A stretch of 64,000 bases of DNA. Origin: Pempheris klunzingeri. Its lineage: Eukaryota > Chordata > Actinopteri > Acropomatiformes > Pempheridae. Location of the stretch: positions 16,086,768-16,150,767 of the forward strand of contig NC_092028.1 of the NCBI RefSeq assembly GCF_042242105.1, read 5' to 3'. The translations under genes and the position numbers were made by a program. The number at the start of each line of letters is the position of its first letter. The stretch's first letter is position 1. Of this stretch, positions 12,222 to 21,716 are shown piece by piece. The notes beneath the pieces are model-generated. The model worked only from the letters and a program-made list of their open reading frames with translations, did no database searches and was not told the origin of the DNA.

Positions 12222-12225
12222 ATGA
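12205..12225 (+). promoter_or_regulatory. haghl upstream ORF, stop overlaps main ATG
   Basis: ATG at 12205 opens a six-codon frame (M-R-V-R-V-P). Its TGA (12223-12225) overlaps the haghl ATG (12222-12224) as ATGA. The uORF start has a weak context (C at -3) whereas the main ATG has G at -3. If the transcript begins upstream of 12205, this could tune translation by leaky scanning or reinitiation. The geometry is seen directly and the effect is inferred. Confidence 0.5.
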
Positions 12226-14986
12226 AGGTAAAGGTGATCTCCATCCTGGAGGACAACTACATGTACCTGGTGATTGAGGAGCAGAGCAAACTGGCCGTGG
12301 CCGTGGACCCTGCTGTGCCACACCGGGTGAGGGATGCACAGTAAAAAAAAAGTGTGTGGGGGGGGTTTTAGGGTCTTTTTCCCTCACAAGTATCAAAATA
12401 ATTAAACAAAATGCACTAATCAACTGGAAAAAACTGAATGAAGAAACAAACAAACACAAACAGTTATTAAATGTAGTTATAATTAAAAATTTGATTATTT
12501 TCGTTGCTGATTTCTCTGCTGGTTATTCATTTTTTTGGTTTATTAAATGTCAGAAACATTTAAAGGATATTTTCACACATTTTTGACATTTTATAGCACA
12601 AAATAATGCCATCAAATAGATTTCTTTTGTTCAACTTACAGCCCCAAAACCCCACAATATTCAGTTTGCTTTCACACATTAAGACAAGCAGCAAATCTTG
12701 ACAATTTAGAAGCATGAACCAAAGAATGTTTGGTGTTTTTTGTTTGAAAAATTGTTAAAAATCTTGTTTTTTTTTTGGACAGCTGCTGGAAATCGTGAAG
12801 AGGGAGGGCTTGTCTCTGACGGCTGTACTCACCACACACCATCACTGGTGAGACTGTTTGGTGTCAGTAAATGCCAGATTGCCCAAACAAATCATCATTA
12901 TAGTAATAACTAACCAGAATGGTTCCACGGGGCAGGGACCATGCTCGGGGGAATGAGGCTCTGCTGAAGGAGGTTCCTGGGCTGAGGGTGTACGGGGGAG
13001 ACGATCGGATCGGGGGTCTGACGGATAAAGTCACCAACGCTCAGGAACTCAAGGTGCCCGCAAAGTAACCGGAGTAAAATGCCTTTACCTGGACATGCCA
13101 ATCATACAAATACACAGTTTTTCTTGTTGTGTCTCGGCCATGTTGTCTGTTGTTGTTGTGCTTTCTCCACTTTGCAGTTTAACTCCATCAATGTGAGGTG
13201 CCTGTTCACTCCCTGCCATACCTCTGGTCACATGTGCTACTTTGTTTGGGAGGATGAGTGCACTGACGCCCCGGCTGTGTTCACAGGTCTTTGTCTTAAA
13301 ACATAAAGAGCTGGGGAACCAGTTGGAAAAGTACATTTATGCGTACAGCTTATACCTGTATAGTACACTCACAGTATGAAGGCAAAAATGCACTTCCTAT
13401 TGCATCAGTTGTATATACAATAACTTCATTTTGAGTGGCTAGAGATATGAATCCCTGCTGAACAGCACATTGTCCATTGTTCTCGTTGTACGGGATGACG
13501 AGAGCTGCTCTCTGGCTCCACTTGTCCATTCTTTTGGTTGTCAGGGGATACGTTGTTTATCGGCGGATGCGGACGGTTTCTTGAGGGTACGGCAGAACAG
13601 ATGTACCACAATCTCACCCAGGTGCTGGGCTCCCTACCTCAAGACACGGTTAGTGGGTAGAGTTGTGAGTGTTGTGGGTGTGCGCAGCCCTCACAGGGTT
13701 AACGATGGCTAACATGACCTCAGATAAGAACTGGTGTAAGACTGAGTCACGGTGATGAATGACGACACATACAATGAAGGGATTGAGTGCAGCCTGGCTC
13801 TCGCTTTTCCTCTCAGTGTACAAAACATCTCAAAAATGGCACAAAGCCCAGAATAACCAAGACAGTCAAACTCCACTACTGTGTGTGTGTGTGTGTGTGA
13901 GTTAATCAGTTAATCTGGACTTTAAATCGTGCTGTGTTCATCTGTAGAAGGTGTTCTGTGGACACGAGTACACCATTAAGAACCTGAAGTTTGCCATGCT
14001 GGTGGAGCCAGAGAATGAAAAGGTTAAAGAGATGCTGAGCTGGGCCAGGGTGAGCAATATAACAAGATCTGGTTAAAGAATAAAGCTCAAAATACGCTTG
14101 TTTTTGTTACGGTCAACAAAAGACCAAAACCTTAAACAGCACGTTAGTTTATCTCATAGTGTTTTCCTGTTTCAGCCCCAAGCTCATTGGTTCCTGTCAG
14201 ACATAAATCAGGTCAAGTCATTTAAAAAAAAAAAAAGGCTAAATAATTTCCTAAAACAGCTGGGCACTGTAGCTTTTAGCAAACGTTACTCAAAAAGGAG
14301 TACATTTTCTGGGGACTATTTTCAGTTGTGGATTAATACACATTTGGCGCTCTAGAAGCAGTACGTAGTTTGCGGGACTGAATCAAAATAAACTACAATG
14401 CCCATGTTCAAGGCCATGAAGTTGGCTCATTGATGCGTTTTTAAGTTATTGGACAACAATGGAGGTCTATGATACAGTGAAATAAGCGATTTCAGGCTTT
14501 GGCTATAGAGTTAGCAGGATAAAGTCATTGTTGGTTTTGGTCTTTTTGCGGGATTTGTGGGCAAAAACAAAAATATAGATTACTTTTACTGATCCTTTAA
14601 ATTCAAATGAGAAATATTTATACTGTCTTTGTGCCTTCAGGCAAGAGACGATGATGACAAACCCACAGTGCCATCAACCTTAATAGAGGAGTTTGAATAC
14701 AACCCTTTCCTTCGCCTCTCGTGAGTCTGGATATTTTCATACTGTATTTATGAGTATACGTTTCCTGCCGCATATTTGTGTTATAATTTGCCTCATAAGT
14801 TACTCTTTCCTTCTAATCGTCCTACTTTCCTGTAGGGAGGAAGGAGTACAAAAGTTCACAGGGAAGACGGACCCCATAGAGGTGCTGAGGGTCCTGCGGA
14901 AGGAGAAGGACAAATTTAAGAAGCCCAAGGAGAGACTTCCTCCCCACGCCATGCTAGCGTTGGAGTGGGGACTTCTCAGACCCTGA
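12222..14986 (+). CDS. haghl: Hydroxyacylglutathione hydrolase-like protein
   Basis: A cytosolic-type glyoxalase II relative, 277 aa. There are eight exons: 12222-12326, 12783-12847, 12936-13053, 13178-13286, 13545-13648, 13948-14049, 14641-14720 and 14836-14986. Exons 2-7 (65, 118, 109, 104, 102, 80 bp) have exactly the lengths of hagh exons 3-8, so the two are tandem duplicates. There is no targeting extension; the protein starts [20 protein letters not shown]. All metal ligands are present: H54, H56, D58 and H59 in THHHWDH, H110 in PCHTSGH, D134 in GDTLF and H173 in CGHEYT. Catalytic activity is therefore plausible. The C-terminus [15 protein letters not shown] is the haghl-type tail absent from hagh and is shared with what I recall of human HAGHL. 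The exon 3 donor (GTGCCC) is weak. Polyadenylation signals occur at 15356, 15626 and 15721. Confidence 0.95.
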
Positions 14987-16077
14987 AGCCCAGTTTGAAT
15001 GGCCGAAAGCAGCGCGACACAAGACTGTAGCACGTGACGTTGGCTGCTTTTACTCTAAATGTAACCGATTTGTACTGCTGGGGGCCTGGTTGACCCGCAT
15101 GGGCATGTGGTGTTTTAGTTATTATAAAACCATGTATGCACAAAAAGGCCAGTGTAAAGCTGCTTTCACTAAATATTCCTACAAATTAAATTAGTTAAAG
15201 GGCTGGTCTCCCATTCTGTTATGCACAAACCAACTGCACATGGTAACGTCTGTTAATAGCAGTCTCCATTGTAAAAAAAACTGCTGAGATTTTAATGTTT
15301 TGTGTATTTATTGCTTTAAATAACTAATTTTGCTAAATTTCTTAGATTTATTTGCAATAAAATAACATATAGTTCTGCTCAGTTTGAACATACTGTATAT
15401 TTTCCAATTGCTCTCTTCTTTGCTTTTTCCATTAAATGCTACACAATTGACTTTACCATAAAGAACAATTTAAGTAAATGTGTCTATAATTTATTCTGCA
15501 CCTTACACGGTGAGGAACTGGAGTCTGATATGTTGTAACAAGGGTAGAAAAAACTTGCAGTGTACATTTCTGTGAACGTGAACTGCTGCTTTTCCTCTAT
15601 AACTACATCTGAGTAAAGACTATTCAATAAAACATATTAGTTGGAATCAATATTTTGTTGGACACATTATTCATTATTCATATCTTATAAAGAGCTAAAA
15701 AAAAAACAGGACTATAATTAAATAAAGTCTTTATTTTCAATATATACACTGCTGTGTGTACATAATATGATCATAAGTTTAAATAAAAAAAAAGGAATGA
15801 ATATATTTTGCTTTGTGTTATTTCAGGTCACATTTTCAAACTGGACAGTCAGCAGTGTAAAGACAAATTATCAGACCATATACATAACTTGGCTTCAGCA
15901 TTGTGTCCAACCTAGACCCTGGTCTTCCACCTTGCCAGGCACAGGCACATATCAAACCTGCTTATGTTTGACTCTGCCCCTGACCTTTCTCCCAGAAGGG
16001 TGACGGTCACATACATTTGGACGGTTCTGTCTGCTAAAAAACACTTTGCCGATCATGGATTGTAGCAACAGCGATGT
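14987..16077. other. Convergent 3'UTR interval, haghl/ciao3
   Basis: Holds the haghl 3'UTR (plus) and the ciao3 3'UTR (minus). Plus-strand AATAAA signals lie at 15356-15361, 15626-15631 and 15721-15726, and a minus-strand AATAAA lies at 15730-15735. No other gene was seen. Confidence 0.65.
15721..15735. promoter_or_regulatory. Palindromic two-way polyadenylation signal
   Basis: AATAAAGTCTTTATT is palindromic apart from its central base and offers an AATAAA hexamer on each strand. It lies about 735 bp after the haghl stop and about 340 bp after the ciao3 stop, between two convergent genes. Use by both is inferred. haghl also has an earlier signal at 15626. Confidence 0.55.
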
Positions 16078-19000
16078 TCACCACTTCATAGCGAGCCCGT
16101 TTGTCATCTTCTCCACTGTGTGGTACTTTGTGTGCAGCAGCTCTTTGGCTTTCTCCTCCCCTACACTGTGGAGCCAGGACTGGTACAGCTCCGCCACTTC
16201 AATGTCCTCCTCTGGCGTCAGGGAATGTTCTGCCTTGTAGAGCGCCTCAACCTTCTGGAGAAGCTCCTTTGGGTTCTCACCAGGTAAGGGCTTCACCTGC
16301 CCACCACCATTTAGACAGCCTGAATATCAACAAGAGGTAAAGGGGAAACATGCAGGGTTTATCACTTAAATCTGCAAACATTGAACTTAGCAAGCAGCGC
16401 TAGTGTGATTGTCATTTATCCATCTGATGACTCAATGCATGTATTTAAGTTGCCTGCCTTTTTAAATGCTGTTTCCCCAGATGTGACTGAAGCAATAGAT
16501 TTTATAGCTTCCGTATACAGATATATGTAATAAGCATAAATGTAATGGTTGTACTAGATTGTCTCATAGTATTACATTTCTCCATCTCCGGTCTTACAAG
16601 TATATGCTGTATCCATGGAGGAAAACTGTAATTGCATAAAGGAAAAGTTTTCCTTTTAGGTTTCCATATTTCACTTTACCCGATGGACAGGCCATGACTT
16701 CCACAAAGTGGTATGGCGACTTTCCCCTCTTGAGCTTCTGCACCAGGTTCTGGATGTTGCGGAAGCCGTACGCGGAAGCAAAGCACAAAAGGACAACTCC
16801 GTCCTTCTCCAAAGTCACTTCCTGGAAGTCTTTATTCCTGTGGCAGAGGGGTTTGGGGTGGGAGAATAAAGCAAGTAAGTAAGTAAAGTATATTTAGTAT
16901 AGCGCTTTTCACAGAACAAAGTCACAAAGTCCTTCACAGGAGTAAAATAAAAATAAAAACAAATTATATATGATAAAATCATAAATACGATAATAAAAAC
17001 AGTAAAAGAACAACAATCAGTCATAAAACACACAAATCATAACTCATAAACACTAGACAGAAGTTCAGTCCTGCCTCTCTGTCTGCACATGTAAAACCTC
17101 TAAAACAGCACCAGAGGGGTGGGATCCTGGTTGAGTGACATTTTAATTAAGCATGATCTACAAGGAAAGCTATTCTGAGATCATTAAACTGGTGCAGTTA
17201 TGAAGAACTGTCTTCAAGTTTGACCGTTCCAGGACGTATAATGAGCTTGAACCACGAAGCAATCAAGCTCCTTAAAGCTGTCTAGACAGACTCACCTGAG
17301 GGTCTTGTAAGTGAGCTCCGTCACCGCCTCTCCAAACAGCTGCTTGGCAGCGTAAGAGAAGACATGATGGAGGTAACCCCCTGACCCGCTCCCAGCATGG
17401 CTCAGGAACTCATCCCCATTTACACTGCTGAACCTGGAATAATATGTAGTGTGTGAGTTCATTTAGTCTGCAAATCCATGGTATGGTTTACTTCAAAGGA
17501 GGGGATGAGCTAACAGACTTCACAGAACTCACAGCGTGTCTAAGGGTCCAGGGTCCACATCATTAAGAGACACATTTTTCTCCTCCAGCATTTTCTGAAC
17601 CTCTCCTGTATGAGACAGTGTAAAGTATAAACAAGCAGATACTCCACATTCATGCACACAAAGAGAATTTTAAGAGTAGTTATTGTACCAGAGGTGATGA
17701 CACAGTCCACTTCTCGAGTCTCCTCTTCCTTCATGTAGAAGTCAGACCTCGAGGCCTCAAGTTTCTTGTCAAAGCAGGGCATCACTGCCACATGGTAGAT
17801 CTGCTGTGGACTCAGACCCTAACACCCACACACAAAACACAGAGAGAGTGTCACTGGCAACTCGTTATTCTCTCTGTTCTGATAACCGTACATCTACGCG
17901 CGTTCATAACAGTCAACCACCAGCTAATAAATGTAGATTACATGAACACTGACTCTTAGATGTGAACATTTTACCCTCCATGAGATGAAACACACTGTTT
18001 GAAACACTCAAGTGTCCTGGTACCTGTTGTTCAGCAAAATAGCCTTTAACCAGAGAACCCATCATCTGCTGAGGGGAGCGAGTGGTACTAATGTATGGGA
18101 GAATAAACTCTCCATGGGTCTTCTCTGCATAGCAAATCCAACCTGAACACACACACACACACACACACACAGACAGGCAGAGTGGGGGGTGTATTTGAGA
18201 AAACACAATTCAAGTACTATTACGAATAAGTGACTGATGCTGCCTTTTGTTAAGGTTATCAGTAAGTTACGTGGTCCGAATATGAGTCTTTAATAGTTTA
18301 GTAAACAGCTGACAGGAAATGAGGACGACGCTCCATCATTGTGCATACTAGGTTTTCAGTGGAATAGAGTACCTGGACAGGCCGAAGTCATCATGGGCAA
18401 AGTCTTGCTGTCCTGCTCCTTCCTCTGGAAGCGCTCCACAAACTCTCTCTGGCTCTCCAGCAGGCTGAAGGTCCGACTGAAGCTCGTGTCAAACACATGA
18501 TGAACCCCTGCGGTGATGTTAAGAATCTTTAGACATAACTCAGCCTTTTCTTTTTACCCTCCTGTCTTACTTTGAGCTGTTTGGGTTAAATGGAGCAGAG
18601 TAATATTTGCACTCACCTAGGCCTTTGAAGAAAGATGTAAGCCTCCTGCCTGCCTCACTGCTGCTGAGGTCATAGCGAGCCGCGAGGGACGCTCTGGACT
18701 GCGGTGACACCGACACCACCACCACCTTCTGCTCTGTCGCACTGTCCTGTGAATACAATGACGCGCAAAATTATTACTATCGCATTCAAACGGCAGTGAT
18801 AGCAATCGTAACCTGACATATTTCCATCTCTACCGTGTTGTTGCGCAGCACTTTGAAGAGCTCCTCGTGGCTCTGCTGTGTGATGAGGACGCTCTCAGCC
18901 GAGGTGATGCAGCCACTACAGGCCAAACAGTCATTCAGTGTGATCTTTGCTTTCTCCAGCTTCTGCTTCCCCCCGTCCTACAAACAGAAAGCGATTGAAT

Positions 19001-20033
19001 TCAAGGTTCACAGTATTGCAATACTTTCATTTTACTTCACACACAAGTTTCAATTAAGCCCCGATAGCCACCTGGTTAACTTGGACATAGCTGCCGTCAT
19101 CTTCTATCTGAATTTTGGCCACAGACTTCCCTTGTTTCTTCTCTACTTTGACAGGTTTGACACATTCCTGCAGAAACAGAAACCACACACATAATCACAA
19201 ACTGAAATCAAACCACAAAATTCTGGTGTTCGATTTTTAAAGTGGAAATAAACACAGCAATTTATAACAACATTCAAAGGCGCCTGACAGATCTGAGGGA
19301 GAACAAAAGAGGAGCAAGAACGAGCAAATAAGTAGGTAAATAAATGACATTATTTTTAGATGTATGGGCAGATTCAAGAGAAATTTAACATTTTATTTTC
19401 TCTATTAAAGAAATAAGAGTTCTCAACGCTAATGAACATCAACGCCACCTAACTCAGCACATGGCTGTGATGACATGATGATTTAAACTGGCAAAATACT
19501 TGGTCTATAGTTATCAAGGACGTTCAATTTATCAGTTGGAGCATTAACTCTAGCTGCAGTGGCGTATTGTCTCTTGAGATAACGTAAAACTTATCAATAT
19601 CCACCATACACGGGTTATTACCTAGCTAACCTCTAACTGGTGTCTCGTGGTGGTCAGTTACATCATTGCTAACATTAGCAGCGAGCTAGCTGCGTAGCAC
19701 GCACTTTTTTTTAAACGTTTGGATAACGACAACAAACAACAAGTTAACATTGCGTTATAACAACCTTTTTTTCGAGAGGTATTCATGCTCGCGGTTATTT
19801 TGGGGCTTGTTCTCTCACAAAACAGCACTGACAAAACCAGCTAAGAGTCAGTAAGCTTGCTAGCTATTTCCACACGTTTCCGCAATCGGCTGCTTTCATA
19901 TGTGAAGTGAGTTTTTGGCGTTAACTATCTGATCTGATGTTATAACACGTTAAAATAGTTTATTCACCTGAGACGGGGTGATGAAATCATCCAGGTCTGT
20001 CAGCTGCAGCACACCGCTGAACTGAGAAGCCAT
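16078..20033 (-). CDS. ciao3: Cytosolic Fe-S assembly component 3 (NARFL/Nar1)
   Basis: An iron-only-hydrogenase-like protein that links the early CIA scaffold to the CIA targeting complex, maturing cytosolic and nuclear Fe-S proteins. There are eleven minus-strand exons: 20033-19968, 19167-19072, 18977-18834, 18746-18617, 18507-18373, 18142-18024, 17818-17689, 17605-17533, 17433-17296, 16837-16680 and 16319-16078. They give 476 aa, the same length as human. The N-terminal cluster cysteines are C24, C71, C74 and C77 (CLACSGC). The hydrogenase-like cluster cysteines are C189 (ACPGW), C245 (VMPCFDKK), C394 and C398 (ACPSGC). The protein ends in Trp (GLAMKW), as in human, which is the type of C-terminus used to contact the targeting complex. 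The exon 6 acceptor is preceded almost directly by a (GT)12 run (as read on the minus strand). It is convergent with haghl. Confidence 0.97.
16865..17050. repeat. Probable interspersed repeat in ciao3 intron 9
   Basis: An AAGTAAGTAAGTAAA run is followed by TATAGCGCTTTTCACAGAAC and AAGTCACAAAGTCCTTCACA. This wording resembles a fish repeat built around an AGCGCTTTTCACAGA core with a short tandem tail. The class is uncertain and the boundaries are approximate. Confidence 0.4.
18147..18171. repeat. AC microsatellite at ciao3 splice acceptor
   Basis: (AC)12 on the plus strand. Read on the coding (minus) strand it is a GT run ending a few bases before the exon 6 acceptor AG (18144-18143), so it occupies the position of the polypyrimidine tract. 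Confidence 0.9.
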
Positions 20034-20224
20034 AGTTACTGCCGTAAAGCGTCTGTTGTTTACTTTTACTGTCGTGAATAGCTTTCCTTGATTCAATTCC
20101 AGCAGAGGCAAACCTGACTAACAACCACGTGATGCTGTGTTTACCTATAACTGTATGGGCTAAATCGTCTTGTCTTTCTGTATCTTAACAAAAACTATAA
20201 GTTTATAATGATCTCCAACAACTA

Positions 20225-20335
20225 CTGTTACTGACACTTTGCTTCTGCATCTTTTCTGTCTCTTCTGTTGCATAACCAGTGACTTTCCCCGGATAAATAA
20301 AGTCTATCTTATCTTATCTTACCTTATCTTATAAG
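20225..20335 (+). mobile_element. 3' tail of an L2/CR1-type LINE or dependent SINE
   Basis: GTGACTTTCCCCGGATAAAT is followed by AAAGTCTATCTTATCTTATC and more TATCT units. Fish L2/CR1-like LINEs and the SINEs that use them end this way: a short conserved 3' end, then a variable TATCT-type tandem tail. Only the end is present, so this is a dead, strongly 5'-truncated copy. The family name is inferred from the tail alone. Confidence 0.6.
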
Positions 20336-21283
20336 GGGATCCTGCAAACTTAAGATGCTGATAATGAGTCATGTTAACCTAAAAAAGGGATTGGGAAAAA
20401 AGGCAGGTCAGAAATAATCAGAAATCATAAATATAATTTAATCTGTAAAATTGAAATTTAAAAAAAGCATATTCACAGCTCTTTGTTTCTTGGTGCAAGT
20501 GACTTGGCAAGACATTGTTACTTTTGTCTTCATTATTGATGTTGCCTTATTAACCGTAAAGGCCTCTGTGTCAGTATAAAATGACCTTAAACAAATACAT
20601 AAATAGTAAAACACTGGTGAGCTTTTTTCATGGAGCAACAGGTGGGAAACAGGGACAGGGTATAGTTAATTCCTCCCCTTAATAGATACAGGAAACCAAC
20701 AGGGATGCTGAAATCAATTATATTAGAATGAGGACTCTAAAACAAATGATAGAGTTGTGAGCCATTATCATGTGTTCCTGTGAGAAAACAGAGACAGCAG
20801 TTGGACTCTAAAACGAAACCAGATCAGCTGTGGCAGCTAGAGAGATTTCCACATTATTCCACTCTTGTTTATTTCTGGGCCTGATCGTGTTTTATCATTT
20901 ATCTGAATATTCTGATTTGAATTATCCCTTTTCACGTGCACAGTGGCTGTGGCCCTCCCTCACTGGTTAATCCGGGTATATATTAAGGTCACTATGTAAA
21001 ATGGATGATTACAGCCGCTGTGCACAGCCGTACCTGCAGATTATGTTTTAGGAATATTTTGGCTGTGAGAACAAAACAGACGTATTATGTAAAAAAAAAA
21101 AAAGTGAAGACATTCCTGATAATATCTTTATCACATACATAAATGCATAAAGGGTTGAATGAAAGCATCTATACAATTTATACGTATAAATTTGTATTTG
21201 AGAATATGGAAGCTCATTCATGTCACTGTGATGAAAAAAACTAACTGTATGTCATTATGGTGACAAACCTTCTTGAAGCAATG

Positions 21284-21388
21284 ACTTGGTATCTCAAAAT
21301 AATGACAAACTTTCTCCAGTCATAATAAATGTATTATTTATTAAGAAATGATTTTGAGAAACTTTCTCATCATTTTGAAATACCAAGT
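21284..21388. repeat. Imperfect inverted repeat, 33-nt arms
   Basis: The left arm 21284-21316 (starts ACTTGGTATCTCAAAATAAT) and right arm 21356-21388 (ends GAAATACCAAGT) are reverse complements over 33 nt with about four mismatches and a 39-nt spacer. Rightward to about 21515 the same wording recurs in direct orientation (TCATTATTTTTAGATACTAA, TTATTTTGAGATACTAAATC), so the hairpin is part of a small degenerate array. Confidence 0.8.
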
Positions 21389-21668
21389 AATTATTTGGAA
21401 AGCATTTGTCATTATTTTTAGATACTAAATCATTACTTAAAGACAGTTTCTCATTATTATCAGATACTTTTTAAAAATTATTTTGAGATACTAAATCATT
21501 ATTTTTCACCACAGTGGTGGGAATAGGCTACCACACACTTTGTAAACATATTTTATACATTATTTCTGTGATTTATGGCTAAAATGAGATCAAATCGTGT
21601 TTATTGTTATCTGTGAACGAGACGACACGCACGCGCCCTTTTGTTGTTATGACTACGAGGTCGTAAAT

Positions 21669-21678
21669 CCGCCATGTT
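21669..21678 (-). promoter_or_regulatory. YY1-like motif upstream of e4f1
   Basis: CCGCCATGTT, whose reverse complement AACATGGCGG fits the YY1 core ATGGCGG. It lies about 40 bp upstream of the e4f1 ATG, where YY1 sites are often found near starts of TATA-less housekeeping genes. This is motif evidence only. Confidence 0.4.
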
Positions 21679-21716
21679 TTCCCTCCTTGTAGCAGCGTTG
21701 CGACAGAGACGGAGAC

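Larger units (their letters stand above)
20034..21716. other. ciao3-e4f1 divergent intergenic region
   Basis: Contains the upstream regions of both genes, a LINE-type tail at about 20225-20335 and an inverted/tandem repeat block at about 21240-21515. The stretch between them looks unique and A/T-rich, with no gene. A YY1-like motif lies just upstream of e4f1. Confidence 0.6.
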
